Assembly (NCBI GenBank): GCA_916613615.1
Contig: OU744732.1
Span: 61,765,227-61,829,226 of the forward strand
DNA from: Steromphala cineraria
Lineage: Eukaryota > Mollusca > Gastropoda > Trochida > Trochidae
Reading direction: 5' to 3'
DNA: 64,000 nucleotides
Position numbers and translations under genes: made by a program. Each line of letters opens with the position of its first letter. The stretch's first letter is position 1. Of this stretch, positions 1-11,455 are shown one piece after another. The notes below the pieces were generated by a model, which was not told the origin of the DNA, did not search any database, and saw only the letters and a program-made list of their open reading frames with translations.

Positions 1-1588
1 TATCAGCGATGTATTTTATTATCCTCACAATTAAACAAGTAAAAATAATCCTGTTTATTACACTGCCTGAAATCCGAGGAGACATTACTGTTTATGATAC
101 CTGTTAAAGAAAGATGATAAATATTTGATCTATTTGAAACATTTAAACAAAGATTAAATCTTAACTCAATTTAACAACAGCAACGCACATTCATAAAAGA
201 AATATTTATGAAAGGTTATAATGTATTTAAAGTCATTATACATAAACACTTCATACTTTCTTTACAATATCAATTGCAAAGATCAATTGCAAAGATTACT
301 TTGTCAGTTAAAACAAACATAGTTTTCAATTATTAATACTCAAGGATGCATTCTTTACAAAAACTTTGATGTCAAGATCAATTTAATCGGTTTTGACGAT
401 AAAAGGACTTTTCTCTGAGGACTTTTTTCTGGTACTTTTTTTCCGAGGACTTTTTTACCTATAATCTTATAATCAACCTTTCATCCTCAATCCACGTCGG
501 CGCGACACAGTAAGGTGAAAGAAGACGTTAAACTCCAACCCAACATCAACATTTTATCCTCAACGGACATTTTTCATCGACTTGGCATGTGAATTTGTCC
601 ATTACCTCATGATAAACTCACGAAGATATATGAGTGAATGTTTTAATTTTTGGTACGTAATAAGTTTGCAGATGTTACTGGGTATGCCTAGTATTGAAGT
701 TTGATTTGACATAAGGATGATTTTATTCGGCAACTATCTATCTGACTATCTTGGAAAACAGTAACATTTAACTATTACACCAATTTATCAACAAGATTAA
801 TAGACTCTCTTGACTTAACTTTGATTTATTTTTTATCTGAGGCTGCAGCCAGAAAATTAGAACATTGCCGTAGGAAAATAGCTATTTATTCTGTTATCTT
901 AAAAAAACTACACAATTGAACGGGTGCATTCACATGTAAGAAGAGGATTCTGCCAGTTCCAAACAAGTATATTTTGTTGAAGTTATTCAAGAGCGATTAT
1001 TATTCTAAAATGAGTGATCTCTTTAAACATTATTTTTCAAATTGTTACCTATGTACGGATTGTGTTCATCTATATGATGTTATTATCCGCAAATTATCTT
1101 TGTTTTCTGAAGGACACGCATTTGAATAAGCCTATTGGTTGTTTGCGTATCCTATTTCATGTATGATTAACATTACTTTTTTTCCTGTTACTTTTTTTCC
1201 CTATCACCTTAACATGCATATATATGTGTACACCAACTTATTCAATACTGTACTGTTGTGATGTTACTTAAGCATAAATGAAGATTGTATAAAACATTTT
1301 GGTTATAAAACTATACTATACAGAATTTGAAAATCTGAAGCTACACGACAATGAGTGTTAATTTTGTTTCATCTGATAAAACATAATGATTGTTCAATTC
1401 TATTCCGCTGGGTCATTTTAGATTCGAAAACATTTCTTAAAGACAAAACAGCTCAATGCTCGATAGATTCAGATTCAGATTCTTTTATTACCTTTATCTT
1501 TACAGATAATTAGGGTACATAACAATAACGGTATTGGTAAAGGGATAGGAACAAGATAATGATTCAGCCAATCAACGACCGCATGTCA
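1..1588. other. AT-rich non-coding DNA, no gene seen
   Basis: I see no open frame with protein-like composition here. Around 505-540 there is a stretch whose complement reads GGTTGGAGTTTAACGTCTTC. The same motif occurs in direct form near 45675, so it is probably an interspersed-repeat fragment. The rest is low-complexity AT-rich sequence. Confidence 0.6.
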
Positions 1589-1709
1589 TAAAGGGGAATT
1601 CGTTTGGCTGGCGCCCAGTCCGTGTCACGTGACCTCTTTCCTCGGCTATGGCATTACGTAACTGCTGGTCAATTAGGTGTGAAAGCCTCGAAGTACTAGT
1701 TCCCCTTTA
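1589..1709. repeat. Short inverted-repeat element (weak)
   Basis: About 121 bp bounded by TAAAGGGGAA on the left and its complement TTCCCCTTTA on the right. The interior is richer in GC than the flanks and contains CACGTGAC. The 10-bp arms fit a decayed MITE, but the evidence is thin. It directly abuts the following minisatellite. Confidence 0.3.
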
Positions 1710-2215
1710 ACAGTATATTTGGATGTAGGGATAGTGAGCTTAGGGTGTATTTGAAGCTAAAGGGTAAACAGTACATTTGTATGTAGGGATAGTGCGTTTA
1801 GAGTGAATTAAGCGAAAGGGTTAACAGTACATCTGGATGTAGGGATAGTGAGCTTAGGTTGCATGAAGCGAAAGGGTTATCAGTACATTTGGATGAGGGA
1901 TAGTGAGCTTAGGTTGTATGAAGCGAAAGGGTTAACAGTATATTTGGATGTACGGATAGTGTGCTTAGGTTGTATGAAGTTAAAGGGTTAACAGTATAAT
2001 TGGATGAAGGGATAGTGCGCTTAGGTTGTATGAAGTTAAAGGGTTAACAGTATATTTGGATGTAGGGATAGTGAGCTTAGGGTGTATGAAGTGAAAGGGT
2101 TAACAGTACATTTGGCTGTACGGATTGTGAGCTTAGGTTGTATGAAGCGAAAGGGTAACCATTACATTTGGATGTAGGGATAGTGAACATAGGTTGTATG
2201 AAGTTAAAGGGTTAA
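1710..2215. repeat. 56-bp minisatellite, about 9 copies
   Basis: Tandem units share GGGATAGTGAGCTTAGG, TATGAAG and AAAGGGTTAACAGTA, with a period of about 56 bp and a few small indels. The last unit runs straight into the ATG of the next ORF: its GGATAGTGA lies within that ORF's first codons. No coding role is apparent. Confidence 0.85.
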
Positions 2216-2216
2216 C

Positions 2217-2594
2217 ATGGATAGTGACTCGCTTCTCATATCCAAGGTCAGTCAATACCTTAATGGCCACAATATCATAGTGAGCCCGTTCACTACCAAA
2301 TATCGCATAAAGACCGCGGATTTGTTCAGATGGGAGGTCACCATAAACACGACCGGCAGGTCAAGGTCACTTCATAAATGGTACCCGTTTGTAGAGCGCT
2401 ATGACCTTTTGGAAACCGTTGTCAACTATTTCCTTACACCCGATACCCCTTATGATATTCTCTTTCCGACAAGGGACGTGACTATCTACAACACACCAAT
2501 GAAAATTCCAAACAAGCCGTTTGAATTGATTAAACATAGATATCCACTCACGTGGTTCATATCGTTCCCTTACAAATGGAAGTGTTGGTTATGA
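2217..2594 (+). CDS. Orphan 125-codon ORF between two minisatellites
   Basis: I do not recognise this ORF. It has an ATG start, 125 codons and a TGA stop, with a mixed, protein-like composition (many W, Y, F, P and charged residues) that differs from the low-complexity flanks. There is no signal peptide, no transmembrane segment and no known motif. Its first codons derive from the last 56-bp repeat unit and its last codons (…GTGTTGGTTATGA) from the first 32-bp unit, so start and stop lie at the array edges. It could be an internal exon of a lost gene, a fragment of a mobile element, or a chance ORF. I favour a gene or element fragment. Confidence 0.35.
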   Translation: MDSDSLLISKVSQYLNGHNIIVSPFTTKYRIKTADLFRWEVTINTTGRSRSLHKWYPFVERYDLLETVVNYFLTPDTPYDILFPTRDVTIYNTPMKIPNKPFELIKHRYPLTWFISFPYKWKCWL

Positions 2595-3385
2595 TAGCAG
2601 CTGTATAAGTGATATGCTGCTTTGGATAGCAGCTGTATAAGTGATATGCTGGTTATGATAGCAGCTGTATTAGTGATATGATGGTTATGATAGCAGCTGC
2701 ATACGTGAACGCAGCTGTATAAGTTTAGTGCTGGTCATGAGAACGGCTGTATAGGTTTAGTGCTGGTTATGAAAGCAGCTTTAAAATTGAAATGCTGGTT
2801 ATTAAAGCAGCTGTATATGTGAAGTGCTGGTAATGAAAACAGCTGTATTTGTGAAGTGCTAGTGATGAAAGCAGCTGTATACATGTATGTGAAGTGTTGG
2901 TGATGAAAGCAGCTGTACTTGTGACGTGCTAGTGATGAAATCAGCTTTAAAATTGAAATGCTGGTTATTAAAGCAGCTGTATAAGTTTAGTGCTGGTTAT
3001 TAAAGCAGCTGTATATGTGAAGTGCTGGTTATTAAAGCAGCTGTATATGTGAAGTGCTGGTTATTAAAGCAGCTGTATATGTGAAGTGCTGGTTATTAAA
3101 GCAGCTGCATATGTGAAGTGCTGGTTATTAAAGCAGCTGTATATGTGAAGTGCTGGTTATTAAAGCAGCTGTATATGTGAAGTGCTGGTTATTAAAGCAG
3201 CTGTATATGTGAAGTGCTGGTTATCGAAGCAGCTGTATATTTTAAGTGCTGCTTTTTGAAGCAGCTGCATATGTGAAGTGCTGATTATTGAAACAGCTGT
3301 ACGTGTAAAGTGCTGGTTATGAAAGTAGCTGAACTAGTGAAGTGCGGGTTATGAAAGCAGCTGTAAAACTGAAGTGTTGGTGAAA
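2595..3385. repeat. 32-bp minisatellite with a CAGCTG in nearly every unit
   Basis: Units read GTGCTGGTTATTAAAGCAGC then TGTATATGTGAA, with a period of 32 bp and about 24 copies. The central copies (3000-3220) are almost identical and the edges diverge. Each unit carries the palindrome CAGCTG, an E-box core, giving evenly spaced potential bHLH sites. Confidence 0.85.
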
Positions 3386-3939
3386 GCAGTTGTATTGGCT
3401 GTTTAGGGTTATCAGTGACATGAGAAACATATACACGGTGACACAACGGGTGTACAAAACCTGATAGCGAAATGTACCTTACAAACAAATCATTTTGAGA
3501 GGAAAATGGAAGCTTTACCCTCGCCCCCTCACATTTCAGTAAAATTCATTTCGTTTCGAAAGGCATGTATAACTTTCAACAGTCATATCCTCTTGTGGCT
3601 TCTCTTCTATGTCAGCATGAAAACGATACAAGAATTTGTTTTGAAACGTCGCACTTTATAAAAAAGGAGTTGTCATCCATAAATAGTGTCCTTAATTGAC
3701 TTTCAACTTCTAAAATACCACTCAAAGAAGTAACTTTTGAATTTCTTCTCGCCTACCATGAACCATATCACCTATCAGGACAAATGTTTGGTATCGATAA
3801 GACAGGGTTATTCATGTTAGCTGTTCTTGTTGTCGGCCTATAACATGAAGCTATTCGAGGAACCTAAAAAATATCTCTAAACTCTATCTCTTCATCCGGA
3901 GAGTGCCACTTTGGTTTAATGCGAATCATTGGTTGGATC

Positions 3940-4077
3940 TAAACTCAAGGGCAAAAGAAACGCTACCGTTTTAATTTTGAAATTACCAAACATTTTGGTT
4001 TTTTCGATCTCTCTTTTGTATTTCTTCCACAATCGAGGTTTTAATCTATGGTAGCGTTTCTTTCAGCCCTGAGTTTA
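3940..4077. repeat. 138-bp MITE with ~28-bp terminal inverted repeats
   Basis: The left arm starts TAAACTCAAGGGC and continues through GAAACGCTACC. The right arm ends GGTAGCGTTTC…GAGTTTA, its near-perfect complement with a few mismatches. Size, AT-rich centre and arms fit a miniature inverted-repeat transposable element. No clear target duplication was found. Confidence 0.7.
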
Positions 4078-5007
4078 TAAGAGCTACATGTATACGAGGA
4101 TTTTGCTTTGATAGATATCAAGGTATGTTTGGAGTTCGTCGGAAACCAATATGCTAATGTAACAGATTTCATTGTATCATAAAAGAAGAGAATTTTTTTC
4201 TGACCGAGTTATGTTGAGTTTGCCTGGATATACCTCAAGACATCCTGTTATATCGACCTCAGCGTGGAGGAGACATCGACCATAATGTTTCCTAAGTTGG
4301 AGTTCGGGTCCATTATCGCCTTTGTAAGATGATTTCCGTTTAAGACTTTATGATGTACCTGCATTGTCTATGGCAGTTTATGAATCTGTGATAACATTTT
4401 ATTTGTTCTTATTAACTTTATTGTGTCTGTTTCCATAATTCTTTTTATATAAAAAAGTATATTATATATTGGAAAATCTTACTTTTTATATATTAAAACA
4501 CATATTCATGTTCAGTAGGTCTACACACTTTAGAAAGCATAATGATTCGGTTATACCATTATCTCAAGGAAGGTTTGATTTGATTTTATATTTATTCATA
4601 TATTTTTTATCATGTATTATACTGAGGTAAGAACCATGACATGTAAACGTTACAGATGTACAAATAAAGAAATGGAAAGAAATAAACTCTTTGTCTATTC
4701 ATGCCCACAGTTTTGTTTAACCCAACATCAGGAACGTTCCATATTTTTATTAAACAACTTCATGAACTTTTGTTTGGCATGGCTTGGTAACAAAATAACA
4801 ATTATACGGAAACCGATTGTACATATCTGCCAGTTTATATTTTAACCTCAATATGAAAATCAAACAAAATATTTTAAAAACCTTATATGGATTATGTTCT
4901 TCATAAGAAACTGTTTTATAATAATGTAATCATTATTTGTTTCATGATAGATTTAAGTTTACATAATAGCTTTTCCGAAGCATACGGAAATGACCTAGGT
5001 TTTACTA

Positions 5008-5152
5008 TTGCATGACCACTTTTGAAACGGCGTTGCTTATTGCACAACTAACTTCTATTGCCTCCAATCAGATTTCTACCTTTCTATTCCATGTATTAGC
5101 AGTATTAGAATAGTGGCTTGCACGCACTGAGCTGCCTCTGTGGAAGAAAATG
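5008..5152 (+). repeat. Half-copy of the GCCTCTGTGG inverted-repeat element
   Basis: This matches 30375-30522 over its length, with shared CCACTTTTGAAACGGC, GCCTCCAATCAGATTTCTAC and GCCTCTGTGG. Only the right half of the element is here; no left arm precedes it. Confidence 0.6.
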
Positions 5153-5807
5153 AGTATTTTACAACTTAATTTAATATGTCGCAATCAAATTTCTTATTTA
5201 TAGTCATATCAATGATATTGAGGTATTGAACTATGTCAGATTTCAAAGAAGACGAATAAGAAAACGAAGACATCTATTCAAGCTTCATTCCTCCAATGTC
5301 CTAGATAAACGAAAGTGTGAATTATGCTTATTAAAATACTGTGATTCAACAAAACAACTTTCATAAGTCAAGAATTCAAATATACATGGTTATCCAGCTT
5401 GGATCTTTATAGACTAATGTATAAATTTGTAGTTATTACACTGAATAATCATAAATAAAACAGATTAAGTACAATGCAAAAAAAATAGTGAATGAGTGAG
5501 TGAGTTTCGACTCTTTTGTAGAATTCGGCCATAGCCAGCGGGCAAACAAACTATAAATGTTGTTAACCAAGTTAATGTCACTAAAATCAAGATAAGCACT
5601 TATCATATTTCAGCAAGTGATATGTGGATATTTTATGAATGCTTCTATTTGCAACTTCTAACAAGACTGGATGAATAGAATCTTTGCACTTAGGCTGGAC
5701 CTAACTTGCTTCGTTTTGTTTTATTCATCAAAAATTTTTTTGATGCAAGTTTTACACCTCAGAAAACCGTCTCCCTCATATGTACATTTAATATTTTCAT
5801 TCTTTGT

Positions 5808-6625
5808 ATTCGATACTGTATCGGTCGGATATTGCCAGAAACTCCACCTGATATGGTATTGGTCGGATATTGCTAGATACTCCACCTGATACGGTATCGG
5901 TCGGATATTGCCAGAAACTCCACCTGATACGGTATTGGTCGGATATTGCCAGATACTCCACCTGATACGGTATTGGTCGGATATTGCTAGATACTCCACC
6001 TGATACTGTATCGGTCGGATATTGCCGGAAACTCCACCTGATACGGTATTGGTCGGATATTGCTAGATACTCCACCTGATACGGTATCGGTCGGATATTG
6101 CTAGATACTCCACCTGATACGGTATTGGTCGGATATTGCTAGATACTCCACCTGATACTGTATCGGTCGGATATTGCTAGATACTCCACCTGATACGGTA
6201 TTGGTCGGATATTGCTAGATACTCCACCTGATACTGTATCGGTCGGATATTGCCAGAAACTCCACCTGATACGGTATTGGTCGGATATTGCTAGATACTC
6301 CACCTGAAACTGTATCGGTCGGATATTGCTAGATACTCCACCTGATACGGTATTGGTCGGATATTGCTAGATACTCCACCTGATACGGTATCGGTCGGAT
6401 ATTGCTAGATACTCCACCTGATACGGTATCGGTCGGATATTACCAGATACTCCACCTAATATGGTATCGGGCTGGATACTGCCAGACACTCCACCTAATA
6501 TGGTATCGGGCTGGATACTGCCAGACACTCCACCTGATACGGTATCGGTCGGATATTGCCAGATACTCCACCTGATACGGTATCGGTCGGATATTGCCAG
6601 ATACTCCACCTGATACGGTATCGAC
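5808..6625. repeat. 38-bp minisatellite, about 21 copies
   Basis: Units read TACTCCACCTGATACGGTAT then TGGTCGGATATTGCTAGA, with a period of 38 bp. Two adjacent units near 6460-6530 carry a different variant (AATATGGTATCGGGCTGG). Open frames on both strands here are artefacts of the repeat. The array ends where DIRS-like coding sequence begins. Confidence 0.9.
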
Positions 6626-6639
6626 CGGTATCGCCTGTG

Positions 6640-7244
6640 CAGGAAGACTTGCCCGGAGGATAATCGGTGCGTCAAGTGCGCCGACCTCACCTGGGATCAT
6701 CACAAGCGTTACCTCTCTTCCATCCGGAAATGTGAGTCGCAACAGCACTCCAGGGCCTAGATTTTCGAAGGTCTCTTAGCGCTAAGATAGTCGTAGGCCA
6801 ATGGTAATGTATGGTACTTACGACTATCTTAGCACTAAGAGAGCTTCGAAAATCTAGGTCCAGGACGGCAAGACACCCCACCCCGGGTGCATCTTTTGCC
6901 ACAGGCGAGTGTCGCAACAGCGCTCGGACCTCATCATCACCGAGGACGCCGGCGAGTTTGACTTCCCGTCCTCTCGGAACGTGGGGTCCGTGCGCTCGGA
7001 CAAGTCTCTACGTGACCCTCTGGGTCTTAAACGTGTGTCCGACGCTTCCCCCCAGCGGGGTTCGTCTCTCGATGGGCACACCTCATTCATGGACGCCTAC
7101 CCACGGCGTGGGGGGCGCCGGAAGAAGGCGAAGAAGGCTAAGAAGCGCTCCAAGGCGCCCATGCCTCCTCCCTTCGACCACAAGGCATTTAAGGACGATG
7201 TCCTTGCGTCCGTCAGGACCATGTTGAGGGAGCTTGTGCCTTAG
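6640..7244 (+). pseudogene. DIRS-like gag remnant
   Basis: One frame near 6652-6750 reads a Cys/His cluster (CPEDNRCVKCADLTWDHHKR) typical of the N-terminal part of DIRS gag-like proteins. A hairpin element at 6752-6863 then interrupts it. Reading resumes at about 6909 in a frame rich in acidic and then basic residues (RRGGRRKKAKKAKKRSKA) and stops at 7244. The segment GTCGCAACAGC occurs on both sides of the interruption, at 6735 and 6910, as a duplicated edge would. No intact protein can be made. The role in the parent family is assumed to be RNA binding or structural. Confidence 0.6.
6752..6863. repeat. Near-perfect ~110-bp hairpin inserted in the DIRS-like gag
   Basis: The left arm TAGATTTTCGAAGGTCTCTT…GCTAAGATAGTCGTA is the near-perfect complement of the right arm TACGACTATCTTAGC…AGAGAGCTTCGAAAATCTA. 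Only about 25 nt separate the arms. This is a foldback MITE. It breaks the gag remnant and is flanked further out by a near-duplicated GTCGCAACAGC. Confidence 0.85.
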
Positions 7245-7349
7245 GACCCTCAGGATCAGCGCGAGGCGGTCGTTCCATCGTCGCCTCCCGCTAGGAAAGG
7301 GCGGTGTGTGACACTAGTGTCACCCCCCTCCTAGCTGCCTGACACATCT

Positions 7350-8765
7350 GTGCCTTCCTCGCCAGAGAGCCAGTCGGAGGACAGAACCGAAGGGGATCCC
7401 CCCTCTCATGTTCCTCCGTGGTCCTCTACTGGCGGCAATCGCGAGAAGGAGGCGCCGGATCAGGCGGAGAGGACGGCAGCCATCGCTGACTGGTGCCAGG
7501 TAACACTGCAGGAGGTGGATGAGGAGTGCTCTTACTCCAAGCAGGCCCGCCTCGAAACTTTTTGTCAGGAGGAGGAGGTGACGAACCCTCGCAGCGTGCG
7601 GTTCCCGCCTCACCGCCTCCTCCTGGCAGCTTGGAAGGATTTCGACACTCAGGTGTCGTCAGCGGCGCTGGGCCGTCTTGTCCCGCCTTTGGTGATCTCA
7701 GATCGTCAAAGGGCGGGGCTCCCAGTCGCCTCTTCACCCATTATGCTTTCTCCCCCCGCCTTGGATGAGGACATCAGGCGCGTGGCAGCTCCAGGAGTCG
7801 GGCACTCGATCTCCGACGGCCACCTGTCTCACCTTGACAAGGAGGCTAGGAGTATCCTGGGTATGGCAAACTCAGTCGCCCACTCCTGCCAGGCCATGGC
7901 CGCCTTCTCGTCTGTCAACGTTTGTCGCCAACTGGAGACAGTTGGACCTGGACGTGTAAGTCTGTCAGATCTTGAAGCGCCGGTTTCGTATACCCGTGCA
8001 CACCGTCCCCCTTTAACTTGTTCGCCAGTGGAGCGCCCGCTAGAGCTGACACTGGAACAAGTGGAGATCCTGATCTCCAAGGAGGTGGTGGGCGAGCTCC
8101 CATTCCAGGATCTGACACCGAAGGACCCGAAAAAATGGCGGCTGATTAACGACATGAAACAGTTCAACCGCTCCTACCTCGAGCGCTTGACCGTGCGGTC
8201 TATCATGCGGTTACTACAACCAAACAGCCGCATGGTGTCGTTGGACCTCCAAGACGCGTACTTGCACATCCCAATCTGCGGATTTCAAGTACCTCCGATT
8301 CGTCCTGGCGGGTCGTCACTTTCAGTGGAACGTCTTGTCGTTTGGGATTTCGACAGCGCCATGGCTGTTCACTCGGGTGACCCAACCTATCGTCAAGGGA
8401 GGCGCAGGCTTTTTTTGCTCCACTCCCAGACGAGCTCAAAGGAGATTGAAAAGAGGCAGTTGGGGGTCTACCTCAGGTCTGCGGTGGTGGACACCTACAA
8501 GGCCGCTGGGCTGCCGGCGCCGGCGCGGACAAACCCACATGAGATCAGGGCCATATCGGCGACTATGGCCCTTCACAGCAATTGTTCAGTGGCGGACATC
8601 ATGGCCGGCTGCTTCTGGAAGTCGGGCTTGGTGTTCGCCAACCACTACCTGTGCGATGTCTCCACGGAGGACCTGGAGGGCGTAGCCCGTCTAGGGGTGC
8701 AGGTATTTGCACAGCAGCGGACCACGGGGGCTCCCCCGGGTAGGGGGCGCAATCATCCACGATGA
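7350..8765 (+). pseudogene. DIRS-like RT / tyrosine-recombinase fusion remnant
   Basis: The open frame runs 471 codons. Residues ~265-312 carry RT motifs (KWRLINDMKQFN, then MVSLDLQDAYLHIPI). At about 8279 the RT reading shifts by one base into the frame giving VLSFGISTAPWLFTRVTQP, so the original frame reads nonsense for ~40 codons. From about 8440 the first frame again encodes family sequence, now the tyrosine-recombinase C-terminus with the HEIR box (NPHEIRAISATMA) and a downstream HYL segment. The catalytic RT motif, RNase H and most of the recombinase are absent, so the junction near 8395-8440 is a deletion scar. The start is arbitrary (first ATG). This copy cannot move by itself. Confidence 0.75.
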
Positions 8766-9496
8766 TGACGCCTCACTCGTCGAGGTGGACATCTTAACAC
8801 TTGTGAATAAAATTTATTATTTTAACAGTTTGTAGTGTTTTGTAGTGTTTTGTGGTGTTTTAATTAGGGGTCGTCGACCACGAGGGGTCAGACAATGGCC
8901 CATTTAGAACGGTCGCTCGCTGGGTCGCCGATCCTCAGATCAATCTTGAGAGTTATCGCTGAACGTGACGAATGCTACCCACCACCTACAGTGGTATCAG
9001 GCTACGGTCACTTGTCAGAGGTTAGTAACTAAATAATAGTACGTTTTTGATTAAACGTCATTATTTTTACTTACCATAGACAAGTGACCGTCGTCACTCC
9101 CGCCCGCCTCCCCTCTTATGTATCCGTCATTAATCTGGACTCCTAGGTAATGTGAATGAATCTTATTGGATGACAGGTCACGCCACCTAGTGGGCTAGTG
9201 ACGGGCGGATAACTCTGATTGTTCTGGGTAATGATGTTTCATTACATCAGTGGGAATGAGTCGATTGCATGTTAAATGGCTAAAAGGCTAAGATCACTTG
9301 TCTACGGTAAGTAAAAATAATGACGTTTAATCAAAAACGTACTATATGTCTCACTATGCAGTATACATTTTTGTGTTCAATATACATGAATATGATTTAA
9401 AAACAACTGGATCAATTCTATGAAATAACCGAGAAGCAACATTGTTACCAATTAAATGGAAGGAGCAAATAAACTTTTCTTAAAAATTATAATTTT
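8766..9496 (+). repeat. DIRS-like 3' terminal region with complementary arms
   Basis: Non-coding. The segment 9041-9095 (AGTACGTTTTTGATTAAACG…TTGTC) is complementary to 9297-9345 (…CGTTTAATCAAAAACGTACT). About 200 bp of GC-rich DNA lies between them. A polyadenylation-like AATAAA is at ~8808. The arrangement resembles DIRS terminal and internal complementary repeats. It could equally be an independent MITE next to the DIRS copy. Confidence 0.5.
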
Positions 9497-11455
9497 TAGC
9501 TCACCTTTACAAAGTAAATGTGAGCTTATGTCATGGCGCTTCGTCCGTCGTCCGTCTGTCTGTCCGTCCGTCCGTCCGTAAACTTTCACAAAAAAGACTA
9601 CTCCTCCTAAACGAATTCAGATATCATTCTGAAATTGTAGTATGTTATACCCATGGTGATTCCTCACAGAAAGGTAGATGTTTCAGTTTTGAGAATCCAA
9701 GATGGCCGCCATGACAGCCATATTGAATTTTCAATTAGATTTCATGAAAAAGACTACTCCTTCTAAACGAATACAGATATCATTCTGAAATTGTAGTATG
9801 TTATACCCATGGTGATTCCTCACAGAAAGGTAGACGTTTCAGTTTTGAGCATCCAAGATGGCCGCCATGACAGCCATATTGAATTTTCAATTAGATTTCA
9901 TGAAAAAGACTACTCCTTCTAAACGAATACAGATATCATTTTGAAATTGTAGTATGTTATACCCATGGTGATTCCTCACAGAAAGGTAGACGTTTCAGTT
10001 TTGAGAATCCAAGATGGCCGCCATGACAGCCATATTGAATTTTCAATTAGATTTCATGAAAAAGACTACTCCTTCTAAACGAATCCAGATATCATTCTGA
10101 AATTGTAGTATGTTATACCTATGGTGATTCCGCACAGAAAGGTAGACATTTAAGTTTTGAGAATCCAATATGGCCGCCATGGCAGCCATATTGAATTTTC
10201 AATTAGATTTCATGACAAAGGCTATTTCTTCTAAACCAATCTAGATATCATTTTTAGCTCACCTTTACAAAGTAAATGTGAGCTTATGTCATGGCGCTTC
10301 GTCCGTCGTCCGTCTGTCTGTCCGTCCGTCCGTCCGTCTGTCCGTCCGTCCGTCCGTCCGTAAACTTTCAGGAAAAAGACTACTCCTCCTAAACGAATCC
10401 AGATATCATTCTGAAATTGTAGTATGTTATACCCATGGTGATTCCTCACAGAAAGGTAGACGTTTCAGTTTTGAGAATCCAAGATGGCCGCCATGGCAGC
10501 CATATTGAATTTTCAATTAGATTTCATGAAAAAGACTACTCCTCCTAAACGAATCCAGATATCATTCTGAAATTGTAGTATGTTATACCCATGGTGATTC
10601 CTCACAGAAAGGTAGACGTTTCAGTTTTGAGAATCCAAGATGGCCGCCATGGCAGCCATATTGAATTTTCAATTAGATTTCACGAAAAAGACTACTCCTC
10701 CTAAAAAAAAGGCAGATATCATTCTGAAATTGTAGTATGTTATACCCATGGTGATTCCTCACAGAAAGGGAGACATTTCAGTTTTGAGAATCCAAGATGG
10801 CCGCTAAGGCAGCCATACTGAATTTTCAATTAGATTTCAGGAAAAAGACTACTCCTCCTAAACGAATCCAGATATCATTCTGAAATTGTAGTATGCTATA
10901 CCCATTGTGATTCCTCACAGAAATGTAGACGTTTCAATTTTGAGAATCCAAGATGGCCGCGATGGCAGCCATATTGAATTTTCAATTAGATTTCAGGAAA
11001 AAGACTACTCCTCCTAAACGAATGCAGATATCATTCTGAAATTGTAGTATGTTATACCCATGGTGATTCCCCTCGGAACGGTAGACGTTTCAGTTTTGAG
11101 AATCCAAGATGGCCGCTATGGCAGCCATATTGAATTTTCAATTAGATTTCATGAAAAGACTACTCTTTCCTAACCAATCTAGATATCATTCTGAAATTGT
11201 AGTATGTTATACCCATGGTGATTCCCCTCGGAACGGTAGACGTTTCAGTTTTGAGAATCCAAGATGGCCGCCATGACAGCCATATTGAATTTTCAATGAG
11301 ATTTCATGAAAATGACTACTTCTCCTAAACCAATCTAGATATCATTTTCATATTGTAGTATGTTATACCTATAGTGATTCCTCCCACAAAGGTAGACGTT
11401 TCAGTTTTGAGAATCCAAGATGGCCGCGATAGCATCCATATTGACTTTTCAGCTG
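9497..11455 (+). mobile_element. Pearl-like (Helitron-related) tandem-core element
   Basis: Two leaders, at 9497 and 10252, read TTAGCTCACCTTTACAAAG…GTGAGCTTATGTCATGG and are followed by a TCCG/TCTG tetranucleotide microsatellite. About a dozen core units of ~155 bp follow (…CCTCCTAAACGAATCCAG…CCATGGTGATTCC…CCAAGATGGCCGCCATG…). A tetranucleotide leader plus ~155-bp core repeats is the architecture described for bivalve pearl/CvA non-autonomous elements. The second leader at 10252 suggests one copy inserted into or fused with another. The open frames here are repeat artefacts. Confidence 0.75.

Larger units (their letters stand above)
3386..5807. other. AT-rich non-coding DNA with two short repeat relics
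   Basis: No supported gene. The short open frames (for example near 4612-4845 and 5671-5889) lack protein-like composition. The stretch holds the inverted-repeat element at 3940-4077 and a partial copy of another repeat at 5008-5152, both listed separately. Confidence 0.6.
6626..9345 (+). mobile_element. DIRS-like (tyrosine recombinase) retroelement, internally deleted
   Basis: A gag-like Cys/His motif and basic region are followed by a reverse-transcriptase N-terminal half, which joins directly to the C-terminal part of a tyrosine recombinase. This order is the hallmark of DIRS elements. The RT palm beyond the SFGISTAPW region, RNase H, the methyltransferase-like domain and the recombinase N-terminus are missing. 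The region is GC-rich compared with its AT-rich surroundings. It ends in an AATAAA-containing stretch near 8808 and a pair of complementary segments (9041-9345), consistent with the inverted and complementary repeats DIRS elements carry. It is non-autonomous. The left boundary is obscured by the 38-bp minisatellite. Confidence 0.75.

Noticed and set aside
5721..6748. Minus-strand repeat proteins (YLAISDQYRIRWS-type)
   Set aside because: Translation of the 38-bp minisatellite. The period is not a multiple of three, so all frames cycle; no evidence of a gene.
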